Source: Deltaproteobacteria bacterium (GTDB taxonomy: Bacteria > Desulfobacterota > Desulfobulbia > Desulfobulbales > BM004). From it: 10,379 bases of DNA. The notes under the pieces are model-generated. The model saw nothing but the letters and a program-made list of their open reading frames with translations. It was not told the origin of the DNA and searched no databases. Both the position numbers and the translations under genes were made by a program. The DNA is taken from NCBI GenBank assembly GCA_019313095.1, contig JAFDBU010000207.1, forward strand, positions 1-10,379. The letters run 5' to 3'. This document shows, piece by piece, positions 1 to 7,442 of this stretch (the stretch's first letter is position 1; each line of letters starts with the position of its first letter).

Positions 1-1
1 G

Positions 2-613
2 CTTGCTATGGACTCGGGTCTTTTTTATGTCCTTTTTCCATTTTACAAGACTGCGCATAATGCCCCTGAAAGAAAAACGAACCGCGACCTCTTTTTGGGA
101 CTCCAGGGAGTTGTCGACAGGCTGCACGCCCAAAACATGTATCTCCCAGATCAACTCCTTTACTCGCTGCTCCTGCTTCCCTGGGCAATTGCCGAGTATG
201 GTCTCCTGAACCTACACCTAAAAGGACCTGAATTTCACCGTTTCCTTGAAAAAATAAGGGGGCGCCTCGATGAAATTCTGGGCCCCATGAGTATCAAAAG
301 GGCTCATAAGGAAAGCATAGCGTTACACCTGACAAACCTGCCGCAGTTCATGCGCTTTGCCAGGGAGAGCAGTTGGCCCAAATAGTTAAAACGAAAAAGT
401 TATTACCAGGAATGTGATTTGATATTCCGTATTTTTTCCGAAGCCTCCTCCGGCAAAAAAATACCGGATCACATCGTGCAAAAATTCGTGCAGCAGTTCA
501 GGAGCATGTCCAAACAGAAGACCTCCAGAAAAAAGCACTACAAGAAAAAAAAGTCTCCCGGCCCTGCTTTTGCCACCCAAAAGAATGGTGGTATATTCGG
601 CCTGAAGAAGTAG
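2..613 (+). CDS. pcnB: Poly(A) polymerase I-like protein (PcnB), 3' part, with an in-frame UAG
   Basis: This is the C-terminal part of a gene whose start lies left of the window. PcnB-type enzymes add 3' poly(A) tails to RNA and so promote its decay; the nucleotidyltransferase head is not in view. From memory, the visible part aligns with the helical body of E. coli PcnB: an LFYVLFPFY stretch matches the LFQPLFP region, and the helix around LLYSLLLLPW matches the family's LLFAAMFW helix. A TAG follows SSWPK at codon 128 (383-385). The same frame stays open for 75 more codons. SYYQECDLIFRI fits the family's conserved HPKFRAAYDLLALR segment, and a Lys-rich tail resembles the basic PcnB tail. 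The final stop is TAG at 611-613. I read it as one gene with a recoded or mutated UAG. If UAG terminates, the product loses the last 75 residues. The gene lies 27 bases upstream of bioF. The related CCA-adding enzyme is less likely because of the basic tail. Confidence 0.72.
383..385 (+). other. In-frame UAG inside pcnB, candidate pyrrolysine/readthrough codon
   Basis: The amber codon sits in the C-terminal helical domain, between SSWPK and LKRKSYYQEC, at a position that aligns roughly with a Leu in the WKLLEHP segment of E. coli PcnB. Family-like sequence continues in the same frame on the far side, so the downstream part still looks coding. No pyl genes are in the window, and I see no clear hairpin just after the codon. 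A nonsense mutation or a sequencing error would look the same here. Confidence 0.5.
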
Positions 614-640
614 CTTCAAATTGAACCCGTGATTGGATTT

Positions 641-1813
641 ATGGAAAGGATGAAAAAATTTCTTTCAGAAAGAGAAAGATCAGGAACACTTCGTTTTCTA
701 ACACCCCTTATCAGACTGGGACACGGCTGGGTGAGACCGTTGGATTCCGACCAGCGGCTGCTTGATTTTTCATCCAATGATTATCTTGCCCTGTCTGAAC
801 ATCCTGAAGTCATCAGTGCCAGCAGAAAATATCTTGAAATGTTTGGCGCCGGTAGCGGTGCAGCCCGGTTGATGAGTGGTGATTTAGAGATAAACCACCT
901 CCTGGAGCAGGAAATTGCCCAGCTGAAAGCCACGGAAGCAGCACTCACGTTCGGCAGCGGCTACCTGGCAAACACGGGCATTATCCCCGCGTTGGCCGGC
1001 AGGGGTGACTTAATCATTACCGATCGTTTAAGCCATGCCAGCATCTATGACGGCTGCCTGCTTTCCGGAGCCAGAACCATACGGTTCAGGCATAATGACC
1101 TGGCACACCTCAAACAGATACTTCAGGAAAAGCGCAGTCAGTTCAACAACTGCTTGGTCGTTGTTGAATCAATCTATTCAATGGACGGCGACCGGTGCCC
1201 CCTGATTGAACTTGTTGAGCTTAAAAAGGACTACGACTTCCTGCTCATGGTTGATGAAGCTCATGCCACAGGGCTTTATGGTGAGAACGGTGCCGGCATC
1301 ATTGAAGAGGACAAGGTGAGCTCCGGGGTGGACATTGCCATGGGTACTTTTGGCAAGGCCCTGGGAAGCTATGGGGCCTATGCAGCAGGATCGAGAAAAC
1401 TGGTTAATTTTCTTATCAACAAAGCCCGAAGCTTCATCTATTCAACGGCACTGCCGCCGGCAGTTGTCGGCGCCACCCTTGCCTCCCTTTATCTCGTTAA
1501 GAATGAACCGCAGCTCCGTTTGGATCTGCACGAAAAGGTGACATACTTTAAAAAACAACTGCGGAAAAATGATCTGCATGATGACCCGGGTCCTTCACAG
1601 ATAATTCCGGTCATGGTTGGTGATAGCGCCAGTGCCCTTGCCATCGCGGAAGAGCTCCAGAATAAACATATCTATGTAAAAGCGGTCAGACCTCCCACAG
1701 TACCGGAAGGGACAGCCCGGCTGCGGTTCTCCATCACCAGATATCACCAGAAGGAGAATTTGAAGGAATGCGCCAGAAATCTGGCCTCAGCCCTGCGTAA
1801 CATATCCGCTTAA
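641..1813 (+). CDS. bioF: 8-amino-7-oxononanoate synthase (BioF)
   Basis: BioF is a pyridoxal-phosphate enzyme of the alpha-oxoamine synthase family. It condenses pimeloyl-ACP (or pimeloyl-CoA) with L-alanine to give 8-amino-7-oxononanoate, the first step of biotin ring assembly. The 390-residue length is normal. Visible signatures are LDFSSNDYLALS near the N-terminus, SHAS with His132, the SMDGD motif, DEAHATG with Asp205 and His208 (PLP ring contacts), and TFGKALGS with Lys239, the expected Schiff-base lysine. RPPTVP and ARLRFSIT near the C-terminus are also typical. I chose ATG 641. GTG 629 and ATG 650 are in frame, and none of the three has a good Shine-Dalgarno. The gene follows pcnB closely and precedes the BioH/BioC fusion by 55 bases, so the three may be cotranscribed. 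The frame upstream of the start is open back to the pcnB UAG at 611. Confidence 0.95.
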   Translation: MERMKKFLSERERSGTLRFLTPLIRLGHGWVRPLDSDQRLLDFSSNDYLALSEHPEVISASRKYLEMFGAGSGAARLMSGDLEINHLLEQEIAQLKATEAALTFGSGYLANTGIIPALAGRGDLIITDRLSHASIYDGCLLSGARTIRFRHNDLAHLKQILQEKRSQFNNCLVVVESIYSMDGDRCPLIELVELKKDYDFLLMVDEAHATGLYGENGAGIIEEDKVSSGVDIAMGTFGKALGSYGAYAAGSRKLVNFLINKARSFIYSTALPPAVVGATLASLYLVKNEPQLRLDLHEKVTYFKKQLRKNDLHDDPGPSQIIPVMVGDSASALAIAEELQNKHIYVKAVRPPTVPEGTARLRFSITRYHQKENLKECARNLASALRNISA

Positions 1814-1868
1814 TCCTCGGAATTGCCCATACTTGTCTGTCTATCCCATTATCGCTGGACTGCTTTTT

Positions 1869-3335
1869 ATGAACCATTCATTTGAAAATATTGGATCCGC
1901 CAACGATGTCAACATACCCACCATTTTTCTGCCCGGCTGGGCTTTTGACGGCAGAATGCTGCAGCTGCGCAAACCTGTTCCTGCATGGATATATCCGGGA
2001 AATATGCTCGATCCTCAAACAATTGATCAGGATCTGCTGCAGCTTGCCGCTGAAAAAAATATAAAAAAATTCAGGCTTGTAGGCTGGTCCATGGGCGCTA
2101 TGCTGGGGCTTGAATTTGCTGCCCGTTACAGCGGCCTGGTAGATTCGCTGGTCCTTATTTCAATCCAACCCCATTGGTCTGAACCTGAAATTGAGGCAAT
2201 CCGGGCGGAATTTTCTAGGGATCCTGCAGCTTTCCTCAAGGGCTTCTATCGCAAATGCTTTCTTGGTGACAAACAAATATACAGAAAATTCTGCACCGAT
2301 CTTGAACCTCTCTATATCGATAAAATTGAAAATAATTTTACACAACTGCAGAATGGTCTGGATTTCCTCGGCAAATTTGAAATCCCGGATCTGCTGCCAA
2401 ACATTCCCGTAAGGCTGATTCACGGCGGACAGGATATTATTGCCCCTTTGACAGAGATGCCGACACTGCCGGGAGCTGAGACAGAAGTCATTGACAGTGC
2501 CGGACATGCACCTTTTTTTCATGAATCCTGCACGCTGCAGCAGGAGTTGAAAAAAAAGCTGATCAGGCAGAAATTTTCCCGTGCGGCCAACTCGTACGAC
2601 TACTATGCCAGAGTTCAGTCTGAAGTTGCCCGGAGACTGGCAGAAAAACTTCCTGAAGCTCATCAAAATAAAAACATCAAAACAATTCTGGAAATCGGCT
2701 GCGGGACCGGCAATTTTACCTCGATGCTCGCGGACCGTTTCCCCAACGCCAGGATAGTTGCCCTTGATTTTTCCCCGGAAATGATAGCCATTGCCAGACA
2801 TAAACTGAATAACCCTAACTTAGAATTTATCTGCGCCGAAGGGGAAATGTATTTACATGATGCCCGGGCAAATTCATTTGATCTGGTTGTGAGCAATGGC
2901 TCCCTGCAGTGGTTTTCCGATATTGAAAAAACAATGCATAATATTGCCCGTATCCTGACGTCCTGCGGCTCCATGTTCTGTTCGATTTTCGGACCGCAAA
3001 GCCTACAGGAGCTGGGAAAAGGCCTACAGTACCTGCAAAATTTTAATGAACACCTCGCGGCCCGGACATTTCCCGGGATGCAGGAACTGCAGCAGATACT
3101 GCAGGAGAGTTTTCAGGAAAGTTCGGGGGAAGAAGAGTGTATTGCAAAAGAATACAAGTCAACGCACGATCTGCTGCTGCATATAAAGAAAACAGGCACT
3201 GCCGGCTGGCACCGGAAAATAAAGCATTCCCTGACCCCATCCCGCATAAACCTGCTTGATGAATGGTTCACAAAAACTTATGGCTCCTGCAAAGTGACCT
3301 ACCAGATCTTTTTTCTTCAGGCTAAGAATTTATAA
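1869..3335 (+). CDS. bioC: Fused pimeloyl-ACP methyl ester esterase (BioH/BioG-like) and malonyl-ACP O-methyltransferase (BioC)
   Basis: This is one polypeptide of 488 residues with two domains. Residues 1 to about 228 are an alpha/beta hydrolase: FLPGW near the N-terminus, GWSMG with nucleophile Ser74, GGQD with Asp189 and GHAPF with His213, a complete catalytic triad. From about residue 230 the sequence IRQKFSRAANSYDYYA matches the BioC N-terminus. It is followed by the SAM-binding motif LEIGCGTG (274-281), ALDFSPEM, and SNGSLQWF, as in BioC. BioC methylates the free carboxyl of malonyl-ACP so fatty-acid enzymes can extend it; the esterase removes that methyl from pimeloyl-ACP methyl ester, giving BioF its substrate. 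The esterase resembles BioH in its Asp and His motifs, while its cap around FYRKCFLGDKQ recalls BioG, so the subfamily is open. ATG 1869 is preferred; TTG 1833 would add 12 residues. Neither has a strong ribosome binding site. Confidence 0.9.
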   Translation: MNHSFENIGSANDVNIPTIFLPGWAFDGRMLQLRKPVPAWIYPGNMLDPQTIDQDLLQLAAEKNIKKFRLVGWSMGAMLGLEFAARYSGLVDSLVLISIQPHWSEPEIEAIRAEFSRDPAAFLKGFYRKCFLGDKQIYRKFCTDLEPLYIDKIENNFTQLQNGLDFLGKFEIPDLLPNIPVRLIHGGQDIIAPLTEMPTLPGAETEVIDSAGHAPFFHESCTLQQELKKKLIRQKFSRAANSYDYYARVQSEVARRLAEKLPEAHQNKNIKTILEIGCGTGNFTSMLADRFPNARIVALDFSPEMIAIARHKLNNPNLEFICAEGEMYLHDARANSFDLVVSNGSLQWFSDIEKTMHNIARILTSCGSMFCSIFGPQSLQELGKGLQYLQNFNEHLAARTFPGMQELQQILQESFQESSGEEECIAKEYKSTHDLLLHIKKTGTAGWHRKIKHSLTPSRINLLDEWFTKTYGSCKVTYQIFFLQAKNL

Positions 3336-3495
3336 AAGAAAATTTTGGCAAAACCCTGCATAATGACCTGCCACCTTATAACTTCAAGATTTATTCAAGC
3401 GTTTCAAGCAAGAGTAGAGATTGTAAGTCGTTACAGCTGGATCAGTTTTTAATATTTCATCTGGACTTAAATTCTCCGTTCCAGGTTAATGCCCA
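3336..3495. other. Gap between convergent bioHC and DUF2950 genes
   Basis: No gene and no convincing intrinsic terminator is visible for either strand. The motif TTCAAG occurs three times at close spacing (3383, 3394, 3403), and a 10-base tandem repeat begins at 3486 and runs into the last gene codons on the minus strand. Confidence 0.4.
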
Positions 3496-3505
3496 TTAAT
3501 GCCCA
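3486..3505. repeat. Tandem 10-bp repeat across the stop codon of the DUF2950 gene
   Basis: TTAATGCCCA occurs twice back to back (3486-3495 and 3496-3505, plus strand). The second copy contains the TAA stop of the minus-strand gene and its last His codon. This looks like a small slippage duplication at the gene end. Confidence 0.7.
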
Positions 3506-4467
3506 GGGGGTTCCTCATAACGGTCCCAGGTGCTGTCCGGATCGAAGGTGGTCATTGCTGCTGCCTCGGCTGTGTCCGTGCCTAAATCTTTTTCATAGAC
3601 TACCCCTTCCTGATTAACGAGAAAGGTCATAATGCCTGAAGCTCCATACTTGGCTGGATAGGCAACCAATCCGAAGCCGAGGATCATTTTACCGTCGACC
3701 ACATAGTCAAAGGCGCCGCCGGTGGCATGATCGCCCTGCTTCGTTAAAATCTTAAAATAATAGCCGTAAAAGGCTTCAGGAGGAATACTGTCAAGGCCGC
3801 CGGAATATCCCTCCTCTGTGGCCTGGGCAATCAAAGGACCGAAAGGGCTTTCGTCTTCACCCGTTTCTTCTTCCCAGTAAAGTCCGTCCTTCTTGCCTTC
3901 GCTACTGGTAAGTTTCTGGGCGAATTCCGTGCCGCCGTCGTCGCGCTCCATACAGGCATACTCACGCTGGGCAGCAGTATAGGCCTTCATTACCTCAATG
4001 GTATGCAGTTCATTTCGTCCTATCCGACGGTTGAGGATTTCCTCTTTGCCTGCCAGGGTGTCGAAAAACCAGACTTCTCCCTGCCTGACGATGGGGATGG
4101 GCAATGGATAATCATTGATGCCGACAAAAAGCACGGCATGACCATCGGTTTCCTGCTCCAGCCTATTCTTTTCTTTATAGGCCTGCAGAAAACGTTCTTT
4201 GCCGTTCGCGTCCGCAACTTCGTCGCCCGAGAAAATTAAATCACCCGAGTCAGGTCCAAAAATAGCAAACAGTTCGGCATCGTCATTCCTTTGCAAGGCG
4301 GCAATAAGACCTTCAACCGCCTGCTGTGACGAGGTGAAACTCTTCTGCACAACAGCCTCTTCAGTCAGGGCAATTGCTGCCGGCAACATACACATCATGA
4401 TGAGGAATACCGTTGCCTTGGCAGACAACGTCGACATTATGTATTTATACGTTCTATGAAGTGTCAT
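3496..4467 (-). CDS. DUF2950 family secreted protein
   Basis: The protein fits the uncharacterised DUF2950 family. Typical features are an N-terminal segment (SQQAVEGLIAAL...NDDAELFAIFGP) after the signal peptide, the G(K)ERFLQAYKE stretch, WFFDT..GKEEILNRRIGRNE in the middle, and a C-terminal half with YGYYFKILTKQG, YDYVVDGKM-like and FLVNQEGVVYEKDLG segments. The start at ATG 4467 gives 323 residues with a basic head and a hydrophobic core (about residues 18-33), so it is probably exported to the periplasm or outer envelope. A GTG at 4515 in the same frame overlaps the TGA of the upstream DUF3300 gene as GTGA, which would allow coupled translation but put 16 polar and mixed residues before the signal peptide. 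The gene directly follows the DUF3300 gene, a pairing commonly seen for these two families. Function is unknown. Confidence 0.82.
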   Translation of the reverse strand: MTLHRTYKYIMSTLSAKATVFLIMMCMLPAAIALTEEAVVQKSFTSSQQAVEGLIAALQRNDDAELFAIFGPDSGDLIFSGDEVADANGKERFLQAYKEKNRLEQETDGHAVLFVGINDYPLPIPIVRQGEVWFFDTLAGKEEILNRRIGRNELHTIEVMKAYTAAQREYACMERDDGGTEFAQKLTSSEGKKDGLYWEEETGEDESPFGPLIAQATEEGYSGGLDSIPPEAFYGYYFKILTKQGDHATGGAFDYVVDGKMILGFGLVAYPAKYGASGIMTFLVNQEGVVYEKDLGTDTAEAAAMTTFDPDSTWDRYEEPPGH

Positions 4468-4511
4468 CTGTGTCCCACTCAGTAAGTAAAATCTTAGTAT
4501 GAGGTCCTGGG

Positions 4512-5936
4512 TCACCGCCTTTTGCGGCTCCAGTCGTCTCTGTTACCCCTTTCTTCACGGCTATCCTGAAAATAATCCTTGGAACGATTCATTTCCCGGT
4601 AGTTACGGTCAAGCCCTTGACGGCTCGATCGACCGCGTGTGCTGGATTTAATTTCTCTTCTACCCCTTTCAACACTGTTAAAAACATTTTCACGACTCTT
4701 CTGCCGCTGTTGACGTTCAAGCCGTTCCCCTATCCTTCTTGCCCGGTCAACGCGCTGCTGCAACTGTAGGTCACGTTCGATGCGAGGCTGTCCGGTTCGA
4801 CCAGGTACAACCCTTATCTGTTGCTGCTGGTCACCTTGGCGGCGTTTAATTGTCTGTGATCCCAGGTCTGACGGTTGCTGCAACTGCCGGTCACGTTCCA
4901 GGTGCTGCTGTTCATACCCGACTCTTTCTGTTCTTATCCGAACTCTTCGAGTATCACGGTCAATTCTGCTCCGGTCATCGAAGTGCCGTCCCCTCTCTCT
5001 ATCCAAATTCCGCCGTTCAAGAAAACCACGGGTATCAGGCGTAAACTCTCTGACAGGGCGGGAGAGCTGTCCGAATTTTCGGGCCGTTGATTTGTCGCGG
5101 TATGCCACCCCTCTGCGGTGCCGGGGTGTATGAATCCAGCGGCCCGGGTCTCTTCGCCACCGATCACGGTGTACAAATCTTGGCCGCTTGTCGACATCTA
5201 TGAATATATAGTGCCTATGCCAATCAAAGTAACTCCAGTTTCCAAAAGCAAAACCGAAGTAAAAACCGGGCCAATATGATATGCCGACTCCCAGGCCGAC
5301 CCGAGAAGGTCCCCAGTAATAAGGAGGATAACCGGGATACCACCATGGACCGTAAATATAAAAGGGATCATAATAGGGTACGTAAACAACCAGGGGGTCT
5401 GCCGGCTCGATGATGATCGTCTCCTTTTCGATAATGACCGTCTGCTCTTTGTTTGTGTTAAGATTGCCTTGGGCATGAGCCTTGGCCCGCAGTTCCTGGA
5501 TCATGTCCATAACTTTGTCTTCTTGAGCTAGAAAAGCATTGCCGATATTTGTCGTTTCGGAAATTTGTTCACTCATCAGTGCCAGGACTGAAGGGAAATG
5601 GCACAATGCTTTGACACTGGGGTCCCAGTCTTCTGTTAGCAGAGCATCGTCGAGGGCCTGGCCCTTCACCTCCGGATTCTTCTTGACCCAGCGGTCGGCC
5701 TGGATGACTTCAATGGGATAGGTGGATGCCATCAGGACCTGGGTCAGAAGTACATCCGGATAAAGCGCGATGGGAGCCAGCATCTGGGCCAATTCTTCCT
5801 GGCTGAATTTTTCGGACACCTCAATATAACCGCTTTCCTGGGCCTGAATCTCCTGCGGCTGTAAAACCAGCAGGAAGCCAAGAAATGGGATAATTAATAT
5901 TCCCATGATCATCCGGATAATATTAGCTGCCCTCAT
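4512..5936 (-). CDS. DUF3300 family secreted protein
   Basis: The 474-residue product begins with a signal peptide: hydrophobic core at about residues 9-26 and a likely cleavage after IQA (residue 32). The next part matches DUF3300: FSQEELAQMLAPIALYPDVLLTQVLMASTYP, then ADRWVKKNP, then DWDPSVKALCHFPSVL. An aromatic-rich stretch with PWWYPGYPPYYW follows (roughly residues 180-230), then VDKRPRFVHRDRW. The C-terminal half is rich in Arg, Gln, Asp and Glu with repeated short units such as RDLQLQQ and RDRQLQQ, and is probably disordered. Function is unknown; an envelope location is inferred. The start is well supported by a near-perfect ribosome binding site. The stop TGA overlaps a possible GTG start of the DUF2950 gene, so both are likely one transcript. 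Confidence 0.87.
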   Translation of the reverse strand: MRAANIIRMIMGILIIPFLGFLLVLQPQEIQAQESGYIEVSEKFSQEELAQMLAPIALYPDVLLTQVLMASTYPIEVIQADRWVKKNPEVKGQALDDALLTEDWDPSVKALCHFPSVLALMSEQISETTNIGNAFLAQEDKVMDMIQELRAKAHAQGNLNTNKEQTVIIEKETIIIEPADPLVVYVPYYDPFYIYGPWWYPGYPPYYWGPSRVGLGVGISYWPGFYFGFAFGNWSYFDWHRHYIFIDVDKRPRFVHRDRWRRDPGRWIHTPRHRRGVAYRDKSTARKFGQLSRPVREFTPDTRGFLERRNLDRERGRHFDDRSRIDRDTRRVRIRTERVGYEQQHLERDRQLQQPSDLGSQTIKRRQGDQQQQIRVVPGRTGQPRIERDLQLQQRVDRARRIGERLERQQRQKSRENVFNSVERGRREIKSSTRGRSSRQGLDRNYREMNRSKDYFQDSREERGNRDDWSRKRR

Positions 5937-5941
5937 TGGAC

Positions 5942-5949
5942 CACCTCCT
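5942..5949 (-). promoter_or_regulatory. Strong ribosome binding site of the DUF3300 gene
   Basis: On the minus strand, AGGAGGTG lies five bases before the ATG at 5936. It is close to a full match to the anti-Shine-Dalgarno and much stronger than other starts in this window, which fixes this start and suggests efficient translation. Confidence 0.8.
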
Positions 5950-6009
5950 GAAAAGTCATACAGCTCGGCCTGCTTTTGTGCTTCAATTTTAAAGTTATAA
6001 AATAAGCCC

Positions 6010-6038
6010 TATAAAGTAAAAGTAAAAACATAAGGCAA
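6010..6038 (-). promoter_or_regulatory. Candidate sigma-70-type promoter for DUF3300/DUF2950
   Basis: On the minus strand TTGCCT and TTTATA are separated by 17 bases, about 75-100 bases upstream of the DUF3300 start. The region is AT-rich, so chance matches are possible. A 12-base perfect palindrome, GATTTTAAAATC, lies just upstream at 6079-6090. Confidence 0.35.
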
Positions 6039-6161
6039 AAGATATTTTCACTTATGATTATACAATCCCGGGCTCTTCGATTTTAAAATCTATATAAACC
6101 TTAATCCTTACGGTGGGCGGGAGTGACTTTGAGGTATGATGTGCATCTTGAGATTTAATGA

Positions 6162-6434
6162 TTATTCAAGAGGACCGGAACCTTTAATTGCTACAGTGTG
6201 TCCCGGTTGAGTTGCATAAAATTTCCCTTTTCTGCCATCCGTCAGTTCAATTTCAAATATTTGTCCTTCAGATGTAAAAAATATAATAGGCTCATTCCCG
6301 GTAAGATATAACATGCCATCCCACTGCTTTATATGTGTTTTTGGGTCAAGATTGATCGTAATACTGACATTCCTGTTCTTTAAGATGGCAACACCATTAC
6401 TTATTACTTTACATTTTGTAGTGAAATGCTCCAC
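6162..6434 (-). CDS. Small hypothetical protein, 90 residues
   Basis: I do not recognise this protein. It reads from a GTG at 6434 with GAGG five bases upstream, and ends at TAA. The sequence alternates polar and hydrophobic residues in a way that suggests beta strands (SNGVAILKN, VSITINLD, GMLYLTG, EPIIFFT, GQIFEIELTDGRKGKFYA, HTVAIKG), with no signal peptide or membrane segment. That would fit a small cytoplasmic beta-barrel or sandwich, but this is only inference. The frame is open a further 13 codons upstream to a TGA and has no ATG there. The gene is separated by gaps on both sides and has no clear partner. Confidence 0.5.
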   Translation of the reverse strand: MEHFTTKCKVISNGVAILKNRNVSITINLDPKTHIKQWDGMLYLTGNEPIIFFTSEGQIFEIELTDGRKGKFYATQPGHTVAIKGSGPLE

Positions 6435-6826
6435 GGGAGCCTCATTTGGTGGGTCTTGATTTGAAGGTCAGCCAACTTGCAGCAATAACCGGAATTTACT
6501 TATCTACAGAGTTTATTTTCATGATAACCACTTCATTTTCATGATCTGAGGGATTGCCGTTAAAGCCCTAACCTCTGGATTGCTCCCGAAATCAAAGTTT
6601 TAAAGCTCAATATCATACAATTCCTATAGAACTTAATACACAATTGGTTAGCAAAGATTTGTTAGGCTGTCAATAAGGAGATGTCTGTTTGGAATGGTTT
6701 TACGCTCTGATTTCCACCCCAATTGCAACTATTCTCAGCCACACTCAACATAAGAACCTCGACCGACAGGGTAACTTTTGAAATTATAAAAACCAGAATT
6801 TTATGTGAAATTTTTGCTGTACCTGA
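6435..6826. other. Gene-free stretch with a direct repeat and a possible insertion-sequence end
   Basis: No convincing gene lies here on either strand. Two copies of ATTTTCATGAT are at 6515-6525 and 6535-6545. From 6668 the sequence begins TGTCAATAAGGAG and, at 6722-6742, contains a TTGCAACTATTCTCAGCCAC-like unit that recalls the terminal repeats of IS21-family elements. No transposase gene, second end or target duplication is seen, so a remnant is only a possibility. Confidence 0.3.
6515..6545. repeat. Pair of 11-bp direct repeats at 20-bp spacing
   Basis: ATTTTCATGAT is repeated exactly with starts 20 bases apart, about two helical turns. It lies about 80 bases upstream of the small minus-strand gene that starts at 6434, a position compatible with a regulator binding on one face of the DNA. 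Function is not shown. Confidence 0.5.
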
Positions 6827-7201
6827 TCAACTCATAACAGTCTTTAATTGAGAGATCAGGGTTGTAGGGCGAAAAGGTTTTTGCAGGAAAGACATTTTTA
6901 TGCCGGAGATGCTATATAATGTTGAAGGCAGGGTAAAAGCAGACATGAAAAGAATTTTCACCTCTGGATATAGGATACTGAACTGCTTGGCAAGGGCTAT
7001 CCCGCTTATGCCAGGCATCTTAATATCGGTGAGCAAAAGGTCAATAGGGGTCTTTTTTAAGGCTATCTCAAGGGCCTCCTCGCCGTTTGAAGCTAAAATC
7101 GGCAGATATTCGTACGCAGATAATATCTCTTTGAGAAGATTTAAAATTGCGGGGTCATTATCCACTACAAGCACTGTCGGTCTATTTTTTTTATGCGTCA
7201 T
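6827..7201 (-). CDS. Single-domain response regulator (CheY-like receiver)
   Basis: The 124-residue product is a lone receiver domain with no output domain. Signatures are VLVVDNDPAIL with the acidic pair Asp14 and Asp16, the phospho-acceptor Asp59 in LLLTDIKMPG, Ser87 in FMSAF (the switch Thr/Ser position), and Lys108 in LQKPF. All residues needed for phosphorylation are present, so it should accept phosphate from a histidine kinase and act by protein contact. No kinase or chemotaxis gene is in the window, so the partner is unknown. The ATG at 7201 has AGGA four bases upstream. A short open frame upstream of the start is joined to it by a TAG but does not look coding. Confidence 0.9.
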   Translation of the reverse strand: MTHKKNRPTVLVVDNDPAILNLLKEILSAYEYLPILASNGEEALEIALKKTPIDLLLTDIKMPGISGIALAKQFSILYPEVKILFMSAFTLPSTLYSISGIKMSFLQKPFRPTTLISQLKTVMS

Positions 7202-7442
7202 GTCATCCTACATCCAACAAACAAACTTTCGACAACTCAAACCCAATGGGGATTTGCTCATTTCAGAACCTGCAAAGGAAGTCAGCGCCTGAAATTTGCA
7301 GTCCTTTTTTTGTAATTATGCAAAAAGTGAACCCGCATGAGGGTAAAAGGATAAAAAAATCGTCTAATCTAGTGATAGAGAGGCTTCTTTCGAATTACGT
7401 GATGAAAAGAAAAAATGATGAAATAAAATTGAAAGTAACTCT

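Noticed and set aside
2160..2801. 213-codon minus-strand ORF
   Set aside because: Shadow of the BioH/BioC fusion, which has full catalytic motifs on the plus strand.
6435..6500. In-frame TGA upstream of the small 90-residue gene as a second Sec candidate
   Set aside because: There is no start codon upstream before other stops, no Cys-column context, and a good ribosome binding site supports GTG 6434.
6682..6711. AAGGAG-like site and a nine-codon plus-strand ORF ending in TGA, with a long open stretch beyond
   Set aside because: Too short, with no hairpin or homology. It also lies in the possible IS end.
7202..7255. Open frame MSKSPLGL... joined to the receiver gene by an in-frame TAG
   Set aside because: It has no ribosome binding site and no receiver-like sequence, and the receiver domain is complete from its own ATG. 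The shared frame is probably chance.
7271..7315. CTGCAAA/TTTGCAG inverted repeat followed by a T-run on the plus strand, terminator-like
   Set aside because: The loop is 18 bases, and there is no plus-strand gene for it to end.
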